NCBI GenBank assembly: GCA_025357775.1
Contig: JANXOQ010000126.1
Coordinates: 1 to 6,098 of the forward strand
From: Ferruginibacter sp.
GTDB lineage: Bacteria; Bacteroidota; Bacteroidia; Chitinophagales; Chitinophagaceae
DNA length: 6,098 bases
Direction: 5' to 3'
The position numbers were made by a program, and so were the translations under genes. Shown one piece after another: positions 1 through 6,098 of the stretch. How positions within the stretch are numbered: position 1 is the first letter of the stretch; every line of letters begins with the position of its first letter. The notes under the pieces were generated by a model, which had not been told where the DNA came from, ran no database searches, and saw nothing but the letters and a program-made list of their open reading frames with translations.

Positions 1-332
1 ATGTAGAAACCAATACCCAACTGCCTTATACCCCAGCCCATACGGGTAGTGTAAACATACTGGTAACATACAAAAAACTAAATTTTAACTACAGTGCATT
101 TTTATCAACTTACAAATACAGAGAGGGAGCAGCAATACCAGAGAATGTTGTACAAGGTTTTGCTACGCATGATGTAGCTGTAGCGTACAATTTTAATAAA
201 CAATGTTTAATAAAAATAGATGCAAATAATATCGCTGCTACTCAATATGAGATTATAAAATTTTATCCAATGCCTCTTTCTAATTACAGAATTTCGTTTC
301 AGTATACAATTAAAAACAAACCAATAAAATGA
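1..332 (+). CDS. TonB-dependent outer-membrane receptor, C-terminal fragment (possibly BtuB-like)
   Basis: This is the 3' end of a gene that starts before the window. The frame opens at base 3 and gives 109 codons before TGA at 330-332. The translation alternates short aromatic-rich beta strands, as expected for the last strands of a 22-stranded barrel. It contains LPYTPAHTGSVNILVTYK near the start and NNIAATQYEIIKFYPMP, then NYRISFQYTI, near the end. In TonB-dependent receptors of the vitamin B12/siderophore type the usual ending is NNLFNxxYxxxxxYPMPGRxYRLxxxxxF, so the match is clear although GR is replaced by LS. Such receptors import a bound ligand across the outer membrane using TonB-ExbBD energy. 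The stop overlaps the start of the next gene, a propeller lipoprotein, which points to a coupled surface uptake pair, plausibly for cobalamin. The substrate is inferred from context only. The plug domain and TonB box are outside the window. Confidence 0.85.
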   Translation, partial: VETNTQLPYTPAHTGSVNILVTYKKLNFNYSAFLSTYKYREGAAIPENVVQGFATHDVAVAYNFNKQCLIKIDANNIAATQYEIIKFYPMPLSNYRISFQYTIKNKPIK

Positions 333-1411
333 AAAATATAAAAATAGTTTTTGCGACAATATTAAGTTTAAATATTTTACTATCATGCAAAAAAACAGCT
401 ACAACTCAAACAGCCCCCGTGCAGTTTACACCTGCCATAGGTGAATATGTTTTAAGCGAAGGAGGCTTTGGTGGTAACAACACAAAATTATCATATTACA
501 ACAATAGTACAGCAGCAGTGGTAGGCGATTTTTTTTTACAACAAAACCCTTCTATACCAAGTGGGCTGGGCGATACAGGAAATGACATGATTATATATGG
601 CGATAAATTATATATTGTAATGAATGTATCTGGACGTGTAACTGTATTAAACGCTAGTAATGCAAAATTTATAAAAAATATAAGTTTTATAGAAGGCTCT
701 GTAAACAAGCAACCACGCTACATTACAGCCGCTAGAGGCAAAGTTTATGTAACAGCCTACGATAATAAGGTAAGTGTAATTGACACTTCCGCTTTAGAAA
801 TCATAAAAACAATACCAGTAGGTCCAAATCCTGAAGGTATTGCAGCTAGCAACGATTATTTATATGTAGCAAATTCGGGTGGTTTTAATGTAATACCAGA
901 CTCTACCGTCTCCCTGATAGACTTAAATACAGAAACAGAAATAAGAAAACTAAAAGTAGGTGTGAATCCAAACAAGATTGCTATAAACCAAGCGGGCAAC
1001 ATATTTGTAAGTGCTTATGGAAATTTTGGAGCTATACCTCCTTCTACATGCGTAATAAATGGAGCTTCAAATTCGAATGGCATAAACCTTGGTAGTAATT
1101 TTCAATATTCGCATATACGTATTTTTGGAGATATAGCTTACTTGTACAACAACTATGGAGGAGGCACTATAAAGGTTTTTAATACTGCTACCAATACCAT
1201 TGTAAGAAATAATTTTATAACAGATGGCACTATCATTGCTACTAGCTATGGCCTAAATATTGATGAACTAAATGGAGATGTATACATTGCAGATGCTGGT
1301 GATTTTGTAGCAGCAGGCAAGGTTACTTGTTTTACTAATGCTGGTGTAAAAAAGTTTAGCTTTTCGCTTGCACCTGGGGTAAATCCGAATACAGTTGTAT
1401 TTAGGAGGTAG
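329..1411 (+). CDS. Surface lipoprotein with YncE/DUF5074-type beta-propeller (BtuG-like)
   Basis: The 360-residue protein starts with a lipoprotein signal peptide: MKN-IK, a hydrophobic stretch at about residues 6-18, and a lipobox LLSC with the lipidated cysteine at 20. Residues 36-360 are a beta-propeller. The family-typical opening is EYVLSEGGFGGNNTKLSYYN (39-58), then GDKLYIVMNVSGRVTVLNA (91-109), QPRYITAARGKVYVTAYD (128-145), VSVIDT, IPVGPNPEGI (162-171), LYVANSGG (178-185) and TVSLIDLNTET (193-203). These are YVTN/NHL-like blades, as in Bacteroides DUF5074 proteins. The known member BtuG caps the BtuB receptor and binds cobalamin very tightly. Here the ATG overlaps the receptor stop (ATGA) and no Shine-Dalgarno is visible, so translation is probably coupled. 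The residues after the lipid cysteine (KKTATTQT) are basic or neutral rather than acidic, so surface exposure is inferred from family and partner. Alternatives are a propeller for another TonB ligand or an uncharacterised DUF5074 protein. Confidence 0.85.
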   Translation: MKNIKIVFATILSLNILLSCKKTATTQTAPVQFTPAIGEYVLSEGGFGGNNTKLSYYNNSTAAVVGDFFLQQNPSIPSGLGDTGNDMIIYGDKLYIVMNVSGRVTVLNASNAKFIKNISFIEGSVNKQPRYITAARGKVYVTAYDNKVSVIDTSALEIIKTIPVGPNPEGIAASNDYLYVANSGGFNVIPDSTVSLIDLNTETEIRKLKVGVNPNKIAINQAGNIFVSAYGNFGAIPPSTCVINGASNSNGINLGSNFQYSHIRIFGDIAYLYNNYGGGTIKVFNTATNTIVRNNFITDGTIIATSYGLNIDELNGDVYIADAGDFVAAGKVTCFTNAGVKKFSFSLAPGVNPNTVVFRR

Positions 1412-1448
1412 ACTTAAAACATAAATTTAAGCTAGTAATTTTGAAACA

Positions 1449-1467
1449 AAGCATTGATGAAATGCTT
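1449..1467. terminator. Small hairpin between convergent genes, possible terminator
   Basis: A perfect 7-base inverted repeat (AAGCATT, 5-base loop, AATGCTT) lies in the 54-base gap between the two convergent genes. One arm reaches into the TAA of the - strand gene. On the - strand it is followed by TGTTTC and then AAAATT, so the U-tract is poor. The stem is AT-rich and weak. Its position suits a terminator for the PorP-like gene, perhaps bidirectional, but nothing stronger supports it. Confidence 0.35.
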
Positions 1468-2497
1468 AAAATATATTTCTCGGGCATCCATCTTTATACT
1501 TATTATTAAGCGTAAAGCCAATCATAAACTCATGAGTATTACCAGTAAAAGTGCGCAAGCGGGCATTGGTAGCCACTTCATAGCTATAGCTAACATTCAT
1601 TAAACTACCAAGGTAAAAACCAGCCATGGCTGAGTATCCCTGCAGGAAATTTGAGTAGCGATAGCTCCCACCTACCCAAGCTTTATCTAAATATTGAAAT
1701 TTTATATTTGCGTGAGCGCCTAGCAATTGTGGTTGCCAGTATTGCCCAATTATAGAGGGTATCATAGAGAAATCTTCCCCCAAACCTATCCTGTAACCTA
1801 TTGTGGCAAAATAATTCGGGGTATAGTAAGTTCCATAAAATTCATTGTCTGTAAACCTTGCTTTGCCTGGCACAATATTAAGCACAGAAATACCTACAAA
1901 ATACTTGGCAGAATACAACCATAAACCTGCTCCTAGCTCGGGGTTTACTCTCCTAATATCTCCACTAGCAAGAGAAAATGCTAGATCTGGCTGCCCATCA
2001 GAAAAAGTAGCTTTTGCTTTATCGATATTTATGCCAACTATTCCAGCATTAAAACCTGCCGCAAGGGTTGTTTTTGCACTTATTGGGCGATGGTATGCGT
2101 AAGAAGCCGAAATATTCCATCTGTTTATATAGCCAGCTTTATCATTACTAACTATTAAACCTACGCCGTGGTGAGGGCTTGCTGCTGATGCATAATCATC
2201 CCAATATAGATTACCTCTTGGGTTTACACCTGCTACATTAAAAGAAGTTGCACTTGTTCTAAAATCTGATTTACCTATGGGAGAATGCATGCTTATATAT
2301 GTAGTAACGGGTGCACCATTTATGCCTGTCCATTGGTTGCGGGTGCTTATTTTTATATCTGTATAATTTTCTATGCCAGCAAGCGCAGGGTTAAGTATGT
2401 ATGGGTTAAGAATATACTGAGTGTATGCTGACTTTGCTTGCGCATTGGCAAAACTTACAAATGCTGCTAAAATAAGTACTGTTATTAATTTCTTCAT
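1466..2497 (-). CDS. PorP/SprF family type IX secretion system membrane protein
   Basis: The protein has 343 residues. Residues 1-19 are a Sec signal peptide (MKKLITVLILAAF..., cleavage probably after ANA). The mature N-terminus carries the family signature YTQYILNPYILNPALAG (25-41), followed by RNQWTGINGAP (53-63) and HSPIG (71-75). The rest is a string of amphipathic, aromatic-rich strands with glycines (for example GVGLIVSND, GAGLWLYSAKYFVGISVLN, VGGSYRYSNFLQGYSAMAGFYLG), typical of an outer-membrane barrel. The C-terminus GCPRNIF resembles the CPRF-type endings common in the family. PorP/SprF proteins sit in the outer membrane. In Flavobacterium johnsoniae SprF is needed for secretion of the adhesin SprB, and SprF-like proteins serve type B substrates. 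The gene lies downstream of and in the same direction as just such a substrate, so it is probably its dedicated partner. The start is supported by the signal peptide and by a promoter about 80 bases upstream. No Shine-Dalgarno lies next to the ATG; the preceding bases are A-rich. Confidence 0.92.
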   Translation of the reverse strand: MKKLITVLILAAFVSFANAQAKSAYTQYILNPYILNPALAGIENYTDIKISTRNQWTGINGAPVTTYISMHSPIGKSDFRTSATSFNVAGVNPRGNLYWDDYASAASPHHGVGLIVSNDKAGYINRWNISASYAYHRPISAKTTLAAGFNAGIVGINIDKAKATFSDGQPDLAFSLASGDIRRVNPELGAGLWLYSAKYFVGISVLNIVPGKARFTDNEFYGTYYTPNYFATIGYRIGLGEDFSMIPSIIGQYWQPQLLGAHANIKFQYLDKAWVGGSYRYSNFLQGYSAMAGFYLGSLMNVSYSYEVATNARLRTFTGNTHEFMIGFTLNNKYKDGCPRNIF

Positions 2498-2583
2498 GCC
2501 ACGTTTTTTTAAAATCTTTTTTACAAGAGTTTTTTATTTTTAAGTATAACTCTATTTTTATTCCCCTATTCCTCCTTTCGTTG

Positions 2584-2612
2584 CAAAGCTACTTGGAAGA
2601 TAGATTTACAAA
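2584..2612 (-). promoter_or_regulatory. Bacteroidota-type promoter for the porP-like gene
   Basis: Read on the - strand, the site is TTTG (2612-2609), a 17-base spacer, then TAGCTTTG (2591-2584). This matches the Bacteroidota sigma-ABfr consensus TTTG/TTG, 17-19 bases, TAnnTTTG, in every defined position. The transcript would start near 2577-2580 and leave a leader of about 80 bases before the ATG at 2497. Immediately after the -7 box is an AAAGGAGG sequence (2571-2578), too far from the start codon to serve it. Confidence 0.7.
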
Positions 2613-2903
2613 ATTAATAAGCCACAATTTCACGTTTTTAAATGCTTAGCTTTTTTTGCATCTTTGCAAATAAGACGAAAAGCCGTTTTTTTGTAAAATA
2701 TATTACAACAAACACAGGAAAAACTGAGTTAAAAATACTTGCCATTTTACTAAACCAATCAATAAATTACAATCTTCATAACGGCAAACAGGACTCCAAC
2801 TTCACAAGAAAATAGGCTACACAAAAATTGGTATCAGGTTTTCAGCTTTTTAATAATCCAACACAATTTTCAACCTTTAATAACATTACAGCATAATTGC
2901 TAA

Positions 2904-2934
2904 CAAATTTAAACTTGTAAACTCCATCACAAAA
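2904..2934 (-). promoter_or_regulatory. Second promoter-like site in the intergenic gap
   Basis: On the - strand TTTTG (2934-2930) is followed by an 18-base spacer and TAAATTTG (2911-2904), again fitting the Bacteroidota consensus. No gene follows closely, so it could be a distal porP promoter with a leader of about 400 bases, a small RNA promoter, or a chance match, which is quite possible in DNA this AT-rich. Confidence 0.3.
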
Positions 2935-2963
2935 GTAAATAAAGCTTTAAGCAAATCTTAAGG

Positions 2964-3006
2964 TTTCCAATTCTCTAAACGAAACAAATCATCACTTTCC
3001 AATTCT
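2964..3006. repeat. Pair of 11-base direct repeats TTTCCAATTCT
   Basis: Identical copies occur at 2964-2974 and 2996-3006, 32 bases apart, about 90-130 bases past the stop of the giant gene. That is roughly three helical turns, so a protein could bind both on the same face, but AT-rich DNA often gives such matches by chance. Confidence 0.4.
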
Positions 3007-3092
3007 TGAACTTTTTAACAACATTTAACCTTCAATCGAACATTCACAACATACCTCTTTTCATCCCCTGTTTTAGATATATTGAAAGGGTT

Positions 3093-6000
3093 TTATTTAA
3101 CAATCGTAACATACCCTGTAATAGGTTTTCTTCCACTGCCAGGCTCTATTATGTAATAGTAAGTATCAAAAGGTAAAAAAGCACCATTTAAGTTACTTCC
3201 ATCCCAAGGCACTTTATATCCTCTTGACTCAAAAACCAATTGGCCAGCTCTTGTAAATACCTGTACTTTATTATTCGGATAACTGCTTAGGTATTGTATT
3301 TCCCAATAATTATGTCTACTATCTGCCCTGTTTGGCGAAAACGTATTTGGTATAATTGGGTATTTTAATACTTTTATCAATACCGTATCTGATGCAGAAC
3401 AACCACCTTTTGCAGTTACAGTAAGCCTGTACGTAATATCTGAAGGCGGTGTAGCTGTTGGGTTTAAAATCGTATCATTATTTAAGTATACAGGATTAGT
3501 AATAATCTTGTTTTTCCATTTGTACCTAAGGTCGTTACCCGTTACAATTGGCGTAAGTACTATTTGCCCACCTTCTAATATTGCACTGTCTCTACCTGCA
3601 TTTACTACAGGAAAAGGATACACTGTAAACGACCTTGTGGTATCATCCACACAACCAAAACTATTCGTAATTTTTAGGTTTACTAAATAATCTTTAGCTT
3701 CAGCATATGTTTTTGCAGCAGGTGTTTGCCCAGTTGCAAAACTTCCATCACCCCATTTCCAATCCCATTTTTTAGGCGTTGGTGCACCATCTGCCCACGT
3801 ACTTATATCTATTACATTTACACTTGTACCTATACATACACTTTGCAATGAAAAGTTAAAATCAGCAACAGGTGCAGGGTGTATAGTAATTATTGGTTTA
3901 ACTATAGAGTCTACACAACCCGTAAGTGGCGATGTAGCTATTAGCTGCACATTATGCAACAGCAAGTCTGTGTAAGTATACGTTGGGCTTGGCAGTACAC
4001 TTTGTACAGCTACATTGGTAGAAGGATAATCCAAATTCCATTTATAAGCCCAATCACTTACATTAGGTGGGGTAGTATTTGTAAACACAATTTTTGCATT
4101 TGGCAAACAAGCTGTATCGCTATATTTAAAGCTTGCATTAGGTATTGGGTTTACTTTTACATTCAATGTTTTTACTAAGCTCTTACAGCCATCGTTTGTA
4201 ACTACATATAATTTCACATTATAGCCTGTAGTAATGTTTGCAAACGCATATTGGTGTGATACATTACTAGCATTATTAAATGTCTCAAGATTTGGAATTG
4301 GAGCAGTATCACCCCAATCATATATCCAAGATATTATGTTACCGGCGGTAGATGTGGTAGTATTTGCAAAGAAAATCTTATTTTTTTCACAAATATTTCC
4401 TACAGTATAAAGTGAATCTACCTTTGGTGCTTCTAATACTTTTACAGTTTGTTTTATGGTATCTAAGCATCCAAAATTTGATGTCCAAAAGTATTTAATT
4501 ATATGCACACCAGTACCTGCAATTAAAGGATTAAACTTGTATTCAGTCCCAACAAGTGTTGTAGCCGCTGGAACATCTATACAGGTGTAAATGCCAGGGC
4601 CTCCTAAAATAGTATTATCAGTTTGGTTTGCTTGGTTTATTGTAACTGTGCCATTTAGTAAACATACATCTGGTATAATACCAAATACCAATACAGGTTT
4701 TGGATGTATTGTGCTACTATTTATAACTTTTGTTGATGAATCTTTACAACCTGTTAAAATATTTGTTGCTACTAAACGGGTATTGTGCGGCCCTTGTGTT
4801 GTGTAAGTATGTGAAGGGTTTGTAGCTGTATTTACATTAGCAGCAGATGTAGAAGGCAGCTCAAAACTCCAATTATAAGTATGAGCACCTAAATTTTGTG
4901 TAAGATTGTTAAATTGTACAATTGCATTTGGTAAACACACAGAAGCACTAAAATTATAATCTACCACTGGTAGAGGGTTTACCGTAAAGTTTACTGGCTT
5001 ACCAGGTGCTGCATTTCTACACCCAAAAGCATCTTCTACTATTAAATATGCTGTTTTATTACCTGTAGTTGCATAACTATGAGTAACGGTGGCAGCTGAT
5101 GCAGCTGTAGTAAATGTTTGTGATGTGCCATCTCCCCAATCGTAAATCCATTTTACAATGGCTCCACCTTGACCAGTATTAGAAGATTGATTAAAAGTAA
5201 TCACATTTACATTACCATTACCGCCAACACATAAATTACCTGTTGTTGTAAAAGCAGATACCATTGGTGGAGCTAATACTCTGAAAGCTTGCTTTACAGA
5301 AGAGTCGCAAGTAAAAGGCGAAGTAACTGCATAAGTTATAATATTTGTATTGGTAGCAGTTGTAACACCAGCAAGCAATGGATTAAATGTGTAGACTCCA
5401 CCACTAACAGTAACGCCAGGCCCAGAAAATGCACCTATACCGCCTGTAGCTGTTCCAAAAGGAGTAAGTACAAATGGTGCAGCGTTTAAGCAAATATCTT
5501 GCAAAGGAGAAAATACAGCTATTGGCGATGCTCTCACTACAATATCTAAAGTAGTATCTTTTTGGCATACACCATTAAACCCAGAGTAAGCAATGTAACG
5601 CACTTTATATGTTCTATCTATTTGTAAGTTTGGATAATTATGGTTGTATATTTTACCCACAGTAGGCAAATCATCTTGCTCAAATATTGTTGGCGCACCT
5701 ACATTATCCCAATAAATATCTACTTGTATTAATCCACCTACATTTATCACACTTGCTTCTTTTATAGTTACAGGTCTGTTAGAGCAATAATTGGTACCTA
5801 TCCTTAAAAAATTTGCCTTTGTAACCTCTCCGTTTATAAAGAAGGATTGTATGATAGTATCTTTACAACCACTATTAGTTGTAACAATAAGTTTTACTGT
5901 TTTATTTCCTACAAATGTGTATGCATGTTGTGGGTTTTTTTCGGTAAGGGTACTGCCAGCTACAAGGTTGGTTGGAGAGCCAGGGTCACCAAAATCCCAA

Positions 6001-6098
6001 GACCAAAAAACAATACTTGCACCCACACCTGCCACTGTACTTGTATCAGTAAACTGTGCATAAGTATCTGCAAGACAAGCCTCGGGGTTTTTAAAGCC
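3093..6098 (-). CDS. Giant multi-PKD/Ig-like secreted protein with T9SS type B C-terminal sorting domain, 5' end missing
   Basis: The frame is open to the right edge, so the GTG at 6033-6035 is internal and not a start. The 1001 visible residues, numbered from base 6098, form these units: PKD (1-92, WSWDFGD), divergent PKD-like (93-192), Ig-like with GAFSGPGV and FNPLLAG (193-278), PKD with WIYDWGDG (279-377), PKD-like with LPST (378-468), a second Ig-like (469-558), PKD with WIYDWGD (559-653), PKD-like with YPST (654-743), PKD with WDWKWGDG (744-830), Ig-like (831-914), and a CHU_C/type B sorting domain (915-1001). PKD chains with this ending are typical of Bacteroidota T9SS exports, many of them adhesins or gliding-related surface proteins. 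The protein is expected to pass Sec (signal peptide outside the window), then the T9SS, and to be surface-attached or released. No catalytic domain is visible here, and one could lie in the missing N-terminal part. The PorP/SprF-like gene downstream is its likely export partner. The specific ligand or function is unknown. Confidence 0.92.
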   Translation of the reverse strand, partial: GFKNPEACLADTYAQFTDTSTVAGVGASIVFWSWDFGDPGSPTNLVAGSTLTEKNPQHAYTFVGNKTVKLIVTTNSGCKDTIIQSFFINGEVTKANFLRIGTNYCSNRPVTIKEASVINVGGLIQVDIYWDNVGAPTIFEQDDLPTVGKIYNHNYPNLQIDRTYKVRYIAYSGFNGVCQKDTTLDIVVRASPIAVFSPLQDICLNAAPFVLTPFGTATGGIGAFSGPGVTVSGGVYTFNPLLAGVTTATNTNIITYAVTSPFTCDSSVKQAFRVLAPPMVSAFTTTGNLCVGGNGNVNVITFNQSSNTGQGGAIVKWIYDWGDGTSQTFTTAASAATVTHSYATTGNKTAYLIVEDAFGCRNAAPGKPVNFTVNPLPVVDYNFSASVCLPNAIVQFNNLTQNLGAHTYNWSFELPSTSAANVNTATNPSHTYTTQGPHNTRLVATNILTGCKDSSTKVINSSTIHPKPVLVFGIIPDVCLLNGTVTINQANQTDNTILGGPGIYTCIDVPAATTLVGTEYKFNPLIAGTGVHIIKYFWTSNFGCLDTIKQTVKVLEAPKVDSLYTVGNICEKNKIFFANTTTSTAGNIISWIYDWGDTAPIPNLETFNNASNVSHQYAFANITTGYNVKLYVVTNDGCKSLVKTLNVKVNPIPNASFKYSDTACLPNAKIVFTNTTPPNVSDWAYKWNLDYPSTNVAVQSVLPSPTYTYTDLLLHNVQLIATSPLTGCVDSIVKPIITIHPAPVADFNFSLQSVCIGTSVNVIDISTWADGAPTPKKWDWKWGDGSFATGQTPAAKTYAEAKDYLVNLKITNSFGCVDDTTRSFTVYPFPVVNAGRDSAILEGGQIVLTPIVTGNDLRYKWKNKIITNPVYLNNDTILNPTATPPSDITYRLTVTAKGGCSASDTVLIKVLKYPIIPNTFSPNRADSRHNYWEIQYLSSYPNNKVQVFTRAGQLVFESRGYKVPWDGSNLNGAFLPFDTYYYIIEPGSGRKPITGYVTIVK
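3096..3356 (-). other. Type B T9SS sorting domain (gliding motility-associated C-terminal, CHU_C)
   Basis: The last 87 residues begin IIPNTFSPN and continue with YWEIQYLSSYPNNKVQVFTR, AGQLVFES, GYKVPWDGSNLNGAFLPFDT, YYYII and GYVTIVK. These match the family order FSPNGDGxND, YP, NRWGxxVF, PWDG, LPxGTYYY, GxxTI. The usual GDGxND part is replaced by RADSRHN and is one residue longer. Type B domains direct export by the T9SS and depend on an SprF-like protein. Confidence 0.88.
3870..5522 (-). repeat. Tandem duplication of a three-domain protein block (276 and 275 residues)
   Basis: Within the giant gene, 4695-5522 and 3870-4694 encode two copies of the same ordered trio: an Ig-like domain with FNPLxAG ending VLAPP or VLEAP, a PKD domain with TxGNxC and WIYDWGD ending VNPLP or VNPIP, and a PKD-like domain with CLPNAxIxF, PST and LTGC ending TIHPKP or TIHPAP. 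The block lengths differ by one residue, while the sequences have diverged clearly, which suggests an old duplication of the whole block rather than of single domains. Confidence 0.8.

Larger units (their letters stand above)
2498..3092. other. 595-base AT-rich intergenic region without a convincing gene
   Basis: This gap separates the giant secreted protein gene from the porP-like gene. It is strongly AT-rich and shows no long open frame on either strand. It holds the probable porP promoter (2584-2612), a second promoter-like site (2904-2934), two pairs of short direct repeats (2839-2856 with 2867-2883; 2964-2974 with 2996-3006), and a weak bulged hairpin (2945-2962) followed on the - strand by a T-rich run, which could end the upstream transcript. 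The leader of porP (about 2498-2578) has a 6-base inverted repeat (AGAGTT at 2526-2531, AACTCT at 2548-2553). The best small open frame is 35 codons at 2638-2745 on the - strand. No structured RNA family was recognised. Confidence 0.7.

Noticed and set aside
496..708. 70-codon - strand open frame opposite the propeller lipoprotein
   Set aside because: It is antisense to a well-supported propeller gene and has no independent evidence.
1398..1410. AGGAGG just before the stop of the lipoprotein gene as a ribosome binding site
   Set aside because: It encodes the terminal Arg-Arg, no + strand gene follows, and the next gene is convergent.
1727..2102. Two overlapping + strand open frames inside the porP-like gene
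   Set aside because: They are antisense to a clear family member, lack signal sequences or family motifs, and read as low-complexity shadow translations.
2609..2616. TAATTTTG on the - strand as a separate -7 box
   Set aside because: No TTG/TTTG lies 17-19 bases upstream, and its TTTG is better used as the -33 element of the promoter whose -7 box is at 2584-2591.
2655..2670. TTTGCATCTTTGCAAA on the + strand as a promoter or hairpin
   Set aside because: CATCTTTG differs from the -7 consensus, no -33 element sits at the right distance, no + strand gene follows, and the stem is only 6 bases with a 4-base loop.
6033..6035. GTG as the start codon of the giant gene
   Set aside because: The frame stays open upstream to the window edge and encodes GFKNPEACLADTYAQFTDTS, the expected first strands of the same PKD domain, so this GTG is an internal valine codon.
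3508..6063. Several + strand open frames of 60-90 codons opposite the giant gene
   Set aside because: All are antisense to conserved PKD/Ig-like coding sequence and show no recognisable domain or start signal.

Overview
The window looks like an AT-rich chromosome segment of a Bacteroidota member, most likely of the Chitinophagaceae/Sphingobacteriia type. The evidence is a SusC/BtuB-style TonB-dependent receptor tail, a DUF5074-type surface lipoprotein, a PorP/SprF-family protein, and a very large PKD-repeat protein ending in a type B type IX secretion (T9SS) sorting domain. A TTTG-N17-TAnnTTTG promoter and start codons without a nearby Shine-Dalgarno also fit that phylum. The genus-level guess is inference.

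Left part (1-1411, + strand): the last 109 codons of a TonB-dependent outer-membrane receptor overlap, by an ATGA stop/start, a 360-residue lipoprotein with a YncE/YVTN-type beta-propeller (DUF5074-like). This arrangement resembles the BtuB-BtuG cobalamin uptake pair of Bacteroides: a receptor barrel plus a surface propeller lipoprotein that captures ligand. The substrate cannot be proved from this window because most of the receptor and its upstream leader lie outside it.

Right part (1466-6098, - strand): a giant secreted protein enters from the right edge (5' end missing, 1001 residues visible). It is followed by a 595-base AT-rich non-coding gap and then a complete PorP/SprF-like gene that has its own good Bacteroidota promoter. 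The giant protein is a chain of about ten PKD/Ig-like domains, including a tandem duplication of a three-domain block (276 and 275 residues), and ends in a CHU_C/type B sorting domain. In Flavobacterium, proteins of this type need a cognate SprF-like partner for T9SS export, so the two genes probably form a substrate/partner pair, perhaps an adhesin or other surface filament. The two halves of the window converge on a 54-base gap with a small hairpin.

I saw no tRNA, rRNA, CRISPR array, insertion sequence or phage signature. The individual families are known. The less ordinary points are the block duplication, the regularly repeated cysteine pairs, the altered start of the sorting domain, and a promoter-like site in the gap with no clear gene behind it.
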